NCBI RefSeq assembly: GCF_036785885.1
Contig: NC_092323.1
Coordinates: forward strand, 18,360,501 to 18,424,500
Source of the DNA: Coffea arabica
Taxonomy: Eukaryota; Streptophyta; Magnoliopsida; Gentianales; Rubiaceae
Direction: 5' to 3'
Length of the DNA stretch: 64,000 bases
Positions 23,101-37,323 of this stretch are shown here, in pieces. A program made the translations under genes and the position numbers. Positions within the stretch are counted from its first letter, which is position 1; every line of letters begins with the position of its first letter. Below the pieces are notes generated by a model that saw only the letters and a list, made by a program, of their open reading frames with translations, searched no databases and was not told the DNA's origin.

Positions 23101-24345
23101 ATGCATTACCACACAAGATGGAATTGCTTAAATGCTTTAGTTTGTGATTCTAGCTGTTGTTTGTGTCCATCTGCAGTGGCATCTTATGTTCAATAATTCT
23201 CTCTTATCAGATGCCATCAATTAATCAAGAAACTGGAATCGCAAACCCCGAGCCAACTGAGACTGCCAAGAGTTCCTTTCAATCAAGTATTGCACCTGAG
23301 TAAAAAACCATAGGGCTCATATGTTAAAAAAAAGTTGCAAAATCTTTGACTATGATCTATCATCTTCCTCAATGGCATATGGACCGTGAGAAGTTGAATA
23401 TTACTGGTATCATTTGGATAAAACAAGACTTGCGCCGACCATACAGGCAATGAAAAAGATGGCAACAATGGGGAATCCTGTTTATGTTCCTAAGGTGTTT
23501 TCCTCTGGTGCCGATGCTGCCATTTGCAGGCTCTTATTCTTGCCATTGCGCAATAATCTGCCGTACGACAAACGAAGAACCAAATAAATAAGTTCAATTC
23601 ATGTATAACTTCCCCTGTTAAAAGGGAAATGGAAATGATTTTCATCTTAATGAACCATCTCTCCATAGACACCTGCCACTTTCTTAACTCCTCTGTTGGA
23701 TGCCACGGCAAAGGTGGTCTGGCAATGAACGAAACAAGTATAATGACTATAATGTGGTGATCCTGAATTCAGCCTAAGCTCGTTCTGTATATAATGCCGT
23801 GAGAACATAACACTAGAGTTTGCTCAAACACTAATATGTGCAATGAAACGCCAATCAAAGGTTCAAGCATTACTTGAACTTGTTTAGGGACACAAGCCTA
23901 AAATTCTTAGATAACTGTGTAAAGGCTATTACCTTAAAGCTATTAAAATCTAAAACCTGCCATAATTGATAAATTCATTTAAAGAAGTCAGAAAACCAGG
24001 GCGGAAAGACCGCTGCAGATTAGCTTGGGATTCCTATTCAAATCAAACGGAGTTTGTGCCAGCTTTGGGAAGCGACAAGGCAACTATTTATGGTGTCCAG
24101 GCCATCTTTGGAAATGATAGCAAGCTCCAGTTAGACGTCTGCCCAATCACTCAATTGGAAGTCAAATTTAGACCAAAATACAGTTTCAGCTGAGTTGTAT
24201 ACATCTAATTGCTGGCAAGATCTCAAATCCTCTACGATTAAGATAAGCAACATTCACACACTTAAAACGGGGTCTTTGTCATGGCAACTGTGAAACAAAT
24301 CAAAATAATTCTGGGCAACACTGCTTGATGCAAACGAATTGCCGC
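20189..24345. other. Intergenic stretch, partly shared with 55.0-57.0 kb; no confident gene
   Basis: The part 20,850-22,520 is a diverged inverted duplicate of about 55,030-57,000 (shared phrases include tgagttggttgtct and ttttgaccttgatcttctac). No long conserved reading frame spans both copies. One weak exon candidate exists: after a tctcttatcag acceptor near 23,210 a frame runs MPSINQETGIANPEPTETAK and stops near 23,303. It could be the last exon of an unrecognised gene, but nothing upstream supports it. Confidence 0.35.
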
Positions 24346-26256
<1,911 letters not shown>

Positions 26257-26335
26257 CTTTGGAGCTAGGGTTTCGCCGCGATGAAGAGCAAAGTAGCCTT
26301 CTGCTGTGCTGCTGCTCCTCCCTAACCAGTCTAAT
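26257..26335 (-). promoter_or_regulatory. 5' untranslated leader of RPL38 with telo-box
   Basis: Between the expected transcription start (about 30 bases below the TATA box) and the ATG. It contains aaaccctag on the minus strand at 26,265-26,273, a telo-box often found in plant translation-machinery genes. Confidence 0.6.
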
Positions 26336-26361
26336 GAGTATCTGGCATTAGAGGAGAATGG

Positions 26362-26390
26362 TATATATACCAAGCCAGTATAAAACCCTA
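26362..26390 (-). promoter_or_regulatory. RPL38 core promoter: TATA box plus upstream telo-box
   Basis: The palindromic gtatatatac at 26,361-26,370 sits about 105 bases upstream of the ATG. A second telo-box core, aaaccctagg (read on the + strand), lies at 26,383-26,392. Telo-box with TATA is the usual layout for ribosomal protein genes. Confidence 0.6.
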
Positions 26391-26559
26391 GGATTTTGTT
26401 TTCCTTTATTTGCCGGTTTTACCCCTTCTTTGGACTATTGTATGGGCAGTAAAAAAGGAAGCGGGAGAAGGGATTTTTACTTCCGGCTGTTGAAAGAAAA
26501 AGGAGAAGGGATTTTTACTTAAATATTCGTGATTGGATTTTGGTCAAATAATTGATTTT

Positions 26560-26705
26560 TTTTTTTTAGGTGTATCCCGCAGGGAGTGGATCCCGCAAAC
26601 TATTCACCACCTTCAGCAACTTGCTGACAGCAAGGTTCGAATCAAGGATCTAAAACTCCATCTTCAACAACCTCAACCACCAGACCAAGCCCCTGAGGGC
26701 TAATA
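26560..26705. repeat. Dispersed repeat with tRNA B-box-like motif (SINE-like)
   Basis: Contains ggttcgaatc (B-box) and the phrase ccagaccaagcccctgaggg, which resembles tRNA-derived repeats in plant genomes. No second copy lies in the window and the ends are not defined. Confidence 0.3.
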
Positions 26706-27269
26706 ATTGATATTTCATTAATATAAAAAAAATTTTAAATTGAGATTTATAATATAGATTAGTTAAATAAATTTAATGCATAATTAACAATATAAAATTT
26801 ACTTATTAATGGTGCTTTTAAGGCCACATGTCTCCATAGAAGTATAAATTATGACTCATAATACTATTCACTAGATTGGTATGTAATATACTATATTAGT
26901 GGGTATGTAATATATAATATATTTTATTAAAATATAGAATTTGGTACTTCAACGAGTAATGAAAATTTCGAAATCGAATTTAAATATCTAAGTACAAACT
27001 ATTTTAGGAATAACATTTTTTACCGAAGTTCATTTTGCCTTTTATATTTACGAAAACTATTTCAGCTTAGTATTGTTTTAATGGTATTTTTTTGGGCACC
27101 CGTTATCATATTTAAAAATCACATAATTTACTATATATATATATCTATATATTAGTAATTATTAACCTCTCTTGCATTTATATGCTTTCATTTTTAATCT
27201 TGTCTACCCTCCCGGAAAAAGTCAAAAAAAAAAAACTGCCCGGACAGAATCTACAGAAGTTTAAAAAAA

Positions 27270-27400
27270 AAGGCTACCTCGAGTCAATTGGTAGATTCTA
27301 GCTTTGATTGGAATCTCAAAGCTAGAAGATATGACTGATCCTTTTTTTGTGCAGTTTTTGTCTCCTATCAGGCTGTGTCAGCTCAGTAGTGGTAGTAGTT
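27270..27400 (+). repeat. SINE-like repeat, copy 1 (inverted copy near 53,475-53,610)
   Basis: Reads ggctacctcgagtcaattgg, then tagattctagctttgattgg. The reverse complement of about 53,475-53,610 reads nearly the same. The stretch gagtcaattggtaga resembles a tRNA A-box. Flanking A and T runs fit retroposition. No good B-box is visible, so SINE identity is tentative. Confidence 0.4.
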
Positions 27401-27410
27401 AAAAAAAAAA

Positions 27411-29061
27411 GGGATAATTTCAGAAACCTCCCCTGAGGTTTATGACATTTATACTGATCTCCCCTGTGGTTTGAACAATTACACTGACCCCCCTGAGGTT
27501 ACTAATCCTTTACAAATTTAGTCCAAACGATTAAAATATTGTTTTAGGAAGTGAAATTAGAATTTTGTACCAAATTTGCCCTTTGTACTACATGTCCAAT
27601 GAATGACAAAATACTACAAATCAATTAATAATTAATAAACTTTAAGGAGTATAGTTTATAGGCAAATACGCATTACCTATTTAAAGTAACGGCTGTTTAC
27701 GGGTATTTTACTTTCAAACATTTAATTTATGATAAATATATCAATGTTTGTAAGTAAAATTCAAAAAATGTTACAGTAATATTCTTGCAAAAAGGAAATC
27801 GGTAGGTTATTTATTTAATATAAATTAAATATTTTTTTTTAAAAAATGGCTCATAAAGTATTAATTCTTTATGGCTTTTATCCATTACATGAGTAAAGTA
27901 TTGGCTTTTATGGACATTTTATTCTGAATCATTTAATTTATGTTAAATATATAAATATTTGTAACTAAAATTGAAAAAGTGTTATATTAATATTTTTACG
28001 GAAGAAAGATTGGTAGGTTTTGTATTTAATAAAAATTAAATATTTGAAAGCAAATACTAATCTGTATTTGAGCGTAAATATTTGAAATTCAAAAAATGTT
28101 ACAGTAATATTCTTGCAAAAAGGAAATCGATAGGTTATTTATTTAATATAAATTAAATATTTTTTTTTAAAAAGGCTCATAAAGTATTAATTCTTTATGG
28201 CTTTCATCCATTACATGAGTAAAGTATTGGCTCTTTATGGACATTTTATTCTGAATCATTTAATTTATGCTAAATACATAAATATTTGTAACTAAAATTG
28301 AAAAAGTATTATATTAATATTTTTACGGAAGAAAGATTGGTAGGTTTTGTATTTAACAAAAATTAAATATTTAAAAGCAAATACTAATCTGTATTTGAGC
28401 GTAAATATTTGAAATTCAAAAAATGTTACAGTAATATTCTTGCAAAAAGGAAATCGATAGGTTATTTATTTAATATAAATTAAATATTTTTTTTTAAAAA
28501 GGCTCATAAAGTATTAATTCTTTATGGCTTTCATCCATTACATGAGTAAAGTATTGGCTCTTTATGGACATTTTATTCTGAATCATTTAATTTATGCTAA
28601 ATACATAAATGTTTGGAACTAAAATTCAAAAAGTGTTATATTAATATTTTTACGGAAGAGAGATTGGTAGATTTTGTATTTAACAAAAATTAAATATTTG
28701 AAAGTAAATGCAAATCTGTATTTGAGCGTAAATATTTGTATTAAATTAAATGTTTGAAAGTAAAATTTTCGTAAAGAGTTGGTACTTTAAATAGGTAATG
28801 CGTATTTGCCTATAAACTATACTCCTTAAAGTTTATTAATTATTAATTGATTTGTAGTACTTTGTCATTTATTGGACATGTAGTACAAAGGGCAAATTTG
28901 GTACAAAATTCTAATTTCACTCCCTAAAATAATATTTTAATCGTTTGGACTAAATTTGCAAAGGATTAGTAACCTCAGGGGAGGTCAGTGTAATTATTCA
29001 AACCACAGGAGAGGTCAGTGTAAATGTCATAAACCTCAGGGGAGGTTTCTGAAATTATCCC
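27411..29061. mobile_element. Foldback-type element with ~325-bp terminal inverted repeats (probably Mutator-like)
   Basis: The terminal repeats begin gggataatttcagaaacctc and run about 325 bases with high identity (27,411-27,735 and 28,737-29,061). Both flanks are runs of ten A, which could be a 9-10-bp target duplication but are low-complexity. The interior is non-coding and consists of three tandem units of about 327 bp. A partial copy of the same family end begins at 63,936, and two looser relatives start near 52,061 and 52,553. Long terminal repeats and the possible 9-bp duplication favour the Mutator superfamily. Confidence 0.7.
27761..28736. repeat. Three tandem ~327-bp units inside the foldback element
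   Basis: Units begin tcaaaaaatgttacagtaat at 27,761, 28,089 and 28,416. Units two and three are the most alike. Each contains the phrase aaagtattaattctttatgg. They are non-coding. Confidence 0.85.
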
Positions 29062-29071
29062 AAAAAAAAAA

Positions 29072-29677
29072 TTTTGCGTATGTAATCTAGCGGTTCAAAT
29101 GAACGGCCAGATTTTCACCGAGGCTGCATGCTCACCTATATAATCAGGCTTGAACAAATTCACTTCACTCCGTGCTATATCTCATTTCCTCCCTTTGAAT
29201 TCTGACTTTTTCCCATCTCAATCTCTCTGTTAAGTTACTTGCCATAGACCAAATCTAGAGACGATTTCACAGAGGGTATCACGGAAGAAACCTCGCTGTT
29301 GGCTAGAAACCACAAAAGAAAACTGGCAGCCGAGTACCTTTTGGTGTCGCATTTTTTTGGGAGTAGGCCACTGTGCTAATTATTTGCGGTGTTTTCATTA
29401 AGCCCGCTGTGCTGATTACTCAAAATGCTGAAAAGACAATCAAATTTTTAAATACGAACAGCTTTGAAGAGGTTAGTTTTTTATGTAATTTATATTATAT
29501 GAAAATTGGTATATTTTTTATATTATATTAATCAATTAGTAGTAAATATTTTATGTTATTGTTATATTATGTTATTAAATTACTATTTAGTTTTTTGTAA
29601 AAGTAATTGTAGACAGATGATGTGATTTATTTTATTACGTAGTTAATATTAGTTTAATAACACGATACAGTTAGTGG
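29072..29677 (+). other. Possible 5' leader of the Mutator-like element, upstream of the CACTA insertion
   Basis: Contains a TATA-like cctatataatc near 29,136 and no long ORF. When the CACTA element is removed, the sequence joins the AT-rich stretch at 33,497, which leads into the transposase remnant. Assignment to the Mutator-like element rests only on this continuity. Confidence 0.3.
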
Positions 29678-31304
29678 CACTACAACAAAAATGGCTTTTC
29701 CTGACACGCTTGATTTTTGTCATTATAACACTTCTATCATGACACTTATTATCAATTCAATAATATATACTTTAATTTTGTTTTATTTTATCTGATATAA
29801 AAATAATAATGTATCTTTAGATTCCCTATCATGACACTTGAAAAAATATGAGATACACCAAAAAAATTAAAACATAAAATGATGTTTTTTGATTTTGGCT
29901 GAAGATTCCTTCGCCAAAACACTTAGTGAAATTTCAAAACTTTTATTTTGCAAGCCAGTGAAATTTTGGTTCTTCTCATCTCTCTCACAAACTCTCTCTC
30001 TCGGCAAACTATCTCTCAAAACTCCCCCATTTTGGTTCTTCCGTCTTCCGCCTTCACTGCCGCCCCACTCCCCTATTTTCAGTTGCTGACTCGGCCGCTT
30101 CTCTACCCTGTTCGGTCAACCACGACACCTGCACCAATAAGCCTTCGTTCTCTTTGCTAGGACAAAAAGAATAAGAAAATAGATACTCGTGCTCTTTCCT
30201 TTTTCTTCTTTCCTCTGAAACCCATCCCCATGTTTCTCCTTACTGACTAGATATTCGGGTTGAGCGTGCTGAGGAGTAGAGTAGGCGAAGGTTGCCTCTA
30301 TCATCTCACTGGAGTCCAGCCACTACAACGGAAATCATCACTGTAAAGTTTCCCACACTCTTGTACCTTTTTTCCCCCTTAATTGTATTGTTTTCTTCTT
30401 TGTCTGCAATCATGTCGGTTATGCTTTACTTTCATCTTGTTAATCACTTTTTTAAGTGGCTGGAATTGATCATAGGTTTGAGTAGAGCTTTAGATTTAAA
30501 ATTCAAGCTCAGGCCGTATAAGGAATTGATGAAAAAGAAATTTCAAAACTTTTCATGCTCACTACCTATTTGTCGGAAGGTTCGAATGAAGAAAGAAGAA
30601 AATTTGCAAGGAAGCGAATAGAGGGATGAGAAAGTAAAGACAAGGAAAGAGCGTAATTCTTCTTGAAGAAAACAGGGACACGAATCAAATTCCCTGGAAC
30701 CAATGCCCAATTGTGAGGGAAAGGTATGCAGCAATTATATGTAAATAGTACCCAATTGTAAAGGTTCAGAAACAATGAGCCCATCACTTTCATATGCCTC
30801 CAAATACCCTTATTCCTTATTATAGTGGATGGATCATGGATGACAATTTGATAATGCCGTGCTGCCTTCAACTTTTTTGAGGGAATTTTTTTTTTTTGTT
30901 CAGATTTTTTCTATTGAGAAATTTATCACTTGTATTTTTCCCTTTTACTAAGCAAGCAACTCATTAATCGTGCTAAAGAAATTATTATTGTGATGTTGTA
31001 AGCTCCTATCTAACTTAACTACGAAATATTTTTATCCAAACACAATCAAGTAGTCTTTCAGTTTAATAGCAGACTTTATTTCCTCTAAATCTTGCAGTAG
31101 AAAAAAATAGCATCTACGTGGGGGCAGTATGCTCTGCTTGCTTGTCATCATATACCCAAGTAATTATGTTACTCAGTACATTGCTTAAGAAACTGTATTG
31201 AAATGTAAAAACTTCATTGTCACTTAATTGGTGTACATTTTCTGTAACTATGATAATACTTTGTGCTGAAAGATAAATTTTGTGTGTTTATACATGAGGC
31301 AGCA

Positions 31305-31475
31305 GGTCCATTGAATACAACTTGGGACTCCAGAACTTCAAAAGAAGACATGGAAGATATGTGGATTCATCCCAATGTTAATAAGGAATGGATGAAGTCA
31401 GGAGAGAAAAAGGGAAAAGTTCGATTTTCTCATGACACAAAGAGGAGGCCTTATCTTTCCCATGTAGAACTAAGG
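31305..31475 (+). pseudogene. Captured exon of an unidentified plant gene
   Basis: Bounded by a gcag acceptor and an AGG|GTGAG donor. The open frame includes WDSRTSKEDMEDMWIHPNV and RRPYLSHVELR. It looks like a well-conserved host exon and may come from a plant family with a lysozyme-like (transglycosylase) fold, but I am not sure of that. It lies in the same orientation as the exonuclease exons downstream and could be spliced to them. Confidence 0.45.
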
Positions 31476-31854
31476 GTGAGATATTGTTTATACAATACAT
31501 ATTTAATGACTAACTATTGAATGTTAGCCTTTTTCTTTAATTTGATCTCTCTTTGGCAAGTGAAGCGTGAGTTTTCTGTACTTACACATTTCTGATTCCG
31601 AAATGATTCCCTTTGGATTCAGCTGAGTTGATTACACCCTGTGAACCATAGGTTGGCATGATTTAGTTGTGTGACCGCCATGTTACTGTACAATCTACTT
31701 TCAGAGTACGTTGCATTAGTGTGAGATTGGTCTGTGAATTTATGCATTTTATAGAGTGTTTCATCTCAGCCCAATGCTCGTTTGCAGCTGCTGTCGATTA
31801 GACCAAGTTGTGTTAAACTTCTCAGATTGTAGCGATAAACTTTTTGATTGTCAG

Positions 31855-32795
31855 GCTCCAGGAATGGTTTCAATGATGAGGGAACTCCAAATTCCGCTGC
31901 TAGGAAGTCACCATCTTGGAATTGATGATACCAAAAATATTGCAAGAGTGGTACAACACATGCTTATAGATGGTGCTCTTTTGCAAATTACTGCAAGAAG
32001 ATTACGTGGTTCTCCTGAAAAAGTTGAGTTTCTATTTGAAAATGGTATCTAGTTGTCACTCTACATCTCTTTACATTCACCTTGTTATGATCTTCATTTC
32101 GGACTAATTTCGTTGTGCTAATTGCATATATATTCTTCATGAACTTTTCTTCTCCAACTTGAGAAATGGTCCATCAGTTTCTCAGAAAGTCGAAAGCCCT
32201 CTCAAAACTATATGCTTTGATTTTTTCTGAATTTTTATTTGGGGATGTTTAAAAATGAAAGGTAAGAGAATTCGAATGGGGAAGAATACAATTTACAGGG
32301 CAAATTTATGCAATAATTTTGCGTGTAACATTTAAATGATGTTTTAGGAGAATTAACTTTGTTATAGTCAGCAAATTGCTGGATTTCTCCAAATACAAAA
32401 ATTTACAATATTTGATATGTTTACTTACGATATAGTCTAGATGTGCCTCGGTGCTTCCTCCAAAGTTGCATGTTTAGACCAATTTGCTTCTGCTTTATGA
32501 TTGAAGTGGACATTTCTTTGCATTTAGAAGTTACATTGCTTTAGATGCATCTCAGTATGCTGCGCGTTGACTAACTTGTCGCATTCACTGTTTGGATAGG
32601 TGGGAGTATATTGGCGTCACTTGGTTCCTTTCAGCAAATGTGGTTTTCAAAATCTGAGTAAGCTTTTACATCCACTCTACCTTTCAATATTCAACTTTTC
32701 TCCTTTTTTTTCTCCCCATTTTTAGTTTGTTTTATCTCTCGATTAACAGGTTTGAGGAACATGGAGCTTCTAATGTTCAAAGAAAATGCCCGTAA
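31855..32795 (+). pseudogene. Captured 3' exons of an ERI1/3'hExo-like DEDDh exonuclease gene
   Basis: Three exons, 31,855-32,044, 32,600-32,657 and 32,750-32,795, have canonical acceptors and donors with compatible phases and end in a stop codon. The first encodes LLGSHHLGIDDTKNIARVV, the last exonuclease motif (His followed by Asp) of the DEDDh family related to ERI1, followed by an LQITARR segment. The N-terminal exons with the other catalytic acidic residues are absent, so the fragment cannot be an active nuclease. It lies entirely within the CACTA element. Confidence 0.6.
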
Positions 32796-33496
32796 AGTAC
32801 TTTACTGGTACAGACAATTATCACATTAGACAGAATTTCATGGAGCTGACTTCACTTTGATTAGTTCGCTGACGGTATGGGTTGCTCGGTTTTAATATCC
32901 TGCTTTATAGGCGCCCAAACAATGTACTATATATATATACTGTACCTCTCGCGAATCGTTGCTAATGTTGTACAATTACGTTACCTGACTTTTAGTTCAA
33001 CAAATTATACTTGTTAGGGAATCTTTCTAGTTTGTACTTGTTACTGACTTTTAGTTCAATAAATTATATTTGAGCATTGACTTTTGCTTTTAGATTACTA
33101 TATGCATTCTGTTCTTTGGAATAATTTTATAAGTCCTTTGGGTTTTTTGATTGACGGAATGTATAGCAGGGAGCACTACCCACAGGTTGCTTCTATATCA
33201 AAAAAAAAAAAATTCCTGACAGTTAAAAGTGTCAGCATAGCTCCGTTAAAAAAACTCCTACTTATTACTAACTATAGCTATCCTGACACTTTCGATTATC
33301 AAGAAAAGGAATTTTTGTTGGCAGATGAGATGTTATAACAGCATAATTTTCCTGACACATTTAAATACTACATACCTATCCCTACATTGGAAGGGACGAC
33401 ACTCGTCCGAGGTGTGAGGAAAGGTAAAGTGTCAGGTTAGATTATCTATACTGACACCTTTAAATGCCGTTAAAGGTCATTTTTGTTGTAGTGTGG

Positions 33497-34309
33497 TTTA
33501 ATTAGTTGAAATAGTTTAATTAGTACATTTATTTAATGAATTAATTTGAAGAGACTGATTAAATGAATGTAGATGTAATTAATGTAGTATTGACTTGTGA
33601 TTATGATAGTTGTTTAATTAGTCAGTGTAATTTAAGTAATTGAAATAATTGACATCTTTAATAAATTGAATAGGTGAAAAAATTAGTGTAAATAGTTTAG
33701 ATAAACATCAAAATTAGTGTTATTAGTTTAAAGTAATTTAGTTTATTACGTAAGTTAGTTGATATTAGTTTATGTTATCTGGTATATGATTAGTTTAATT
33801 AGTTTAGTGGTTAATTAGTTATTTTAATTAGTTTAATGAATTAATTTTAAGAGCTCGATTAAATGAATTTAGATGTATTTGTCGAGGTATGTATTGACTT
33901 GTGATTATGATAGCTATTTAGTCGGGGTAATTTAAGTATTTAAAATAATTGATGCATTTAATAAATTAAATATATATAATTAATGTAATTAGTATAGCTA
34001 AATGTCAAAATAGGTGTTATTAATATTTGAAAGACATGGTATTAGAATGGTTATATAATTGATAGATTGTGAAATGTAGGATATTGATAGAGTGCATATA
34101 AGAAAAAATAAATGAAAATAAATGTAGTAAGTAAGGTGACTAATTAGGTTTAATTTATTATTTATATAATTATTCAATTATTTGTTATAAATTATTTAAT
34201 TATAAATCATTATTTGTTATAAATTTAGAAATCATAATTATTTATTTATTTCTTATAAATTAAATATATTTGATTCAATTAATTATTCAAATAAGCATAT
34301 TAATGCGAT
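33497..34309 (+). other. AT-rich interval with a tandem repeat
   Basis: A stretch of about 150 bases (aatgaattaatttgaagag..., near 33,535) recurs about 300 bases later (near 33,836), both leading to tgacttgtgattatgatag. No gene. Probably the 5' non-coding part of the Mutator-like element. Confidence 0.45.
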
Positions 34310-37130
34310 TTTAAAATGTTACCAATACTTGCCTCCAATAGGTGTAACATGTCAAGTGAAAATTGTATGGCGATTCAACTATATTGAGGAGGAAAAATTA
34401 TATAGGCTGGAGGGTCAATTCATATGATCCCCTATATTGAAAAAGGTATTGTTCCTTACAAAGAGAGTAGGTTATGATGACTTAATAGACAGAATATACA
34501 ATATTATGGGTTTAGATCGGAACAACTATAAGATAGTTTGATATTTCGAAATTGCATCCAAAATTGCATGTTTGGTATGATGCCTTAGTTGGATGATAAT
34601 GGAATTGTTGGAATGTACTACTTACAATCTGGTAGTAGACATGCAACAGAAAATGTATGTAAAGGTTGAGGAGCTCTTTGGTTTGAGAGAAGATGATACC
34701 CAAACCTTGAAAATTATAAATGCTAATCGTACGTGAGGTGGCAGTAGTTTGGAACATGTAACTTTGTTCCAATCAGTCGGCCTTTTTGAGAGTCAAGAGA
34801 TCCAATTAAATGCAGGAGATGTCCAATCAGACATAGAGGGCAAAAAGGGGTAATGGTCGGTAGACAAAGAGTTGTCCTTCAAGTACAAGTGGTCAACCGA
34901 TAATGCACAAATCGACATTTAGAACTCGAGGTGTGGATATTGAATCAACATCAATGTTCGATACAATGCCATCTACTGACATTCAGTTTATAGATGTTGA
35001 CATGGATTTCGAATCGGAGTCGAATCTTAATGGTTTCGATAATAAGAACCATCAACATGATACCGACAGGCAGGAAGCGTATATAGAGCTCCCGACTACA
35101 ACCCATGATGACATTGGTCGTAGTGCTCCTTGGATGAACAGTGAGGGACTACAACTGCATTATGAAACTGGTGTTGATGCTGCATTAAACTTTGACCCTC
35201 TTGATGTTGGGGGCTGGAGAAATTAAAATTTTGGAACGAACATACCAAAAGTTTAGAATTGGACCAACTATTCAAAACAAAGGAGCATGTCAAACGAACT
35301 ATGAAGTTGTTGTCCATAAAGGAGAATAGAAAGTTTAAAATTCGTGAAAGAATGCCAACGACTTGTACGTCCATTGTCAGGTTTATAATTCCATATCTCG
35401 GTATAATTAGCAACTTCGTACAACCTTGCGTAGCTTCCACAATATGTGGATAATTGTCACACTTGTCGATAAACATACTTGCGTCCGTGTTTGTTATAGT
35501 AATCACCATCGTGGATTGAGTAGTGGCATAATTGCTAAGCACATTATTTCCCATATTATGAATGGTCCAGTGTTCAAAATTAAAGAAACTCAGGCATCGG
35601 TAAAAATGGAGTTTCATTGTGATGTGTCATATAAAAAATCTTGGTACGCCAGATGCTATGCTATTGATATATTATATGGGAATTAGTCGACATCTATAGC
35701 ACAATTACCAACATATGTGCAGGAGTTACAACTATCCAATCTAAATATGATAGTTATTTGGGACCATCATTCATTGACTACCCCTTCCATATTAATTTTT
35801 GACTACATATTTTGGACATTTGCTCCTGACATTCAAGCCTTCCGTCATTTGAAATCGGTCATTTGCATAGATAGTACATTTGTGAAAGGATCTTACTGGA
35901 AAACACTACTTGTCACTATAGATTTTGATACTAACAACTCAATGTTTCCTTTGGCATTCGCTCTAGTTGATGAAGAGAATAATCGGAGTTGGTCTTGGTT
36001 CATGAGGTTGTTACGCATTTACATGTGTGGTGATGTGCAAAATATATGTGTTATTTCTAACTGTCACTATGGCATTATTAACGCTATGCATACACTCAAA
36101 GAATGACATGAGTCGTTAGGGGTGCACCGATTTTGTTTGATTCACATGCAGAGCAATTTTACACAAAAATTCAAGAATGAAAAGTAAACTAACTCTGAAC
36201 CCTTACACATATGACATCTTTTCAGGTTTCTACATTATTTTTTTAGTGTCGATCCCATTGTGACAATGTATTGCCACATCTCGTAGGCTTAAGAGTCTAA
36301 TGTTCACAGCTAGTGTGACAAATCAGCCGTGCAAGTATGAAAAATTCATGAACATGATTTTCTCCTTAAATACAGAGGCATATACATGGTTAATAAGTTG
36401 ATCGGTTCAACTCAAGTAATAAGTTTTGTGCAAAGACAGAGGGTATCGTTGGGAGCATATACCCATAAATATGGTTGAATGATTCAATAATGTATTGAGG
36501 GATGCTCGATTGCTGCCAATCACTACATGTATTTAGGTCACATTTAATCAAATGGTTGATCTGTTTATAAAAAATCACAAGATTGCATCGGATCAGGTGT
36601 ATCCATTCTCATGAAAATATTGGGATAAATATGTCAAAAATAAGAAAAAGGAATGACACATGCAATTCAAATGTTCGATCACAAGAGAAGTATTTACTGC
36701 ATCACGATTGTTTATTGGCAAAGTCATCAAGGAGGTAATACTCAGACTGTTGACATTGAAAATTGTATGTGCACATGTGAAAAATGGAGAGAATTGTGAT
36801 TTTCATATTTACACACCATGGCCGCATGTTTTAGGTGTGACATTATTTCAATGACGTTTGTCGCTCTTGAATATACATTTTTCACTTATCAAATTACGTT
36901 TAGCGGCCCTTTCCATCCGTTAAGGGACCCAAAATATTGGCTCGAAGCGAAATTAAGGTTGAGCATTATAGGAGATCAGTAGAAACGAAAAATGTCAGAA
37001 CCATTGAAAACCATTAAGGATCAGAAATCAGATGGATAGAAGGTGCCCTGATGCACTACGTCGGTGTAGTAACTATTTACAGTCAGGTCATAGTGCCCCC
37101 AATTGTCCGTATCATGGTTACTTTCATAAA
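34310..37130 (+). pseudogene. MuDR-type MULE transposase, decayed
   Basis: Translation pieces in several frames give, in order, an acidic N-terminal region, a MULE DNA-binding-like segment (FKIRERMPTTC), the transposase core (FRHLKSVICIDSTFVKGSY, then FPLAFALVDEENNRSWSWF, with the conserved Asp and Glu), and a C-terminal zinc-knuckle-like end (RRCSNYLQSGHSAPNCPYH). Many stops and frame changes show it is dead. MULE transposases are DDE enzymes that cut and move Mutator-like elements. Confidence 0.8.
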
Positions 37131-37323
37131 TAAGATTTATATGAGTTGTGATAGAAATTTGGGATAGTAGCTAAAACTGTATTCACAGTACTTTGATATG
37201 AACTGCTATTTTATGTTAATAAATGTTGCATTTTCTATAATATATGATGCAATGAATTAGTAATTATATAGTAGATCATTATTCGTGTAACTTTTATTTA
37301 AAAACAGGATTTTAAATAGAGCG

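Larger units (their letters stand above)
29678..33493. mobile_element. CACTA (En/Spm) element carrying host gene exons
   Basis: The ends are CACTACAACAAAAATGGC and, at the right, gtcatttttgttgtagtg, giving matching 16-bp terminal inverted repeats. They are flanked by the 3-bp target duplication TGG (29,675-29,677 and 33,494-33,496). Subterminal TGACAC and GTGTCA phrases recur near both ends, as in CACTA elements. The 3.8 kb holds no recognisable transposase. It does hold exon-like segments of at least one host gene (31,305-32,795), so it is a non-autonomous, gene-capturing element. Confidence 0.88.

Noticed and set aside
23966..24193. 75-codon plus-strand ORF near RPL38
   Set aside because: Antisense to the RPL38 downstream region, no recognised family, no conserved counterpart.
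30116..30871. Several ORFs of 60-109 codons inside the CACTA element
   Set aside because: CT-rich, overlapping frames on both strands without domains. They look like a captured 5' UTR or promoter region at most.
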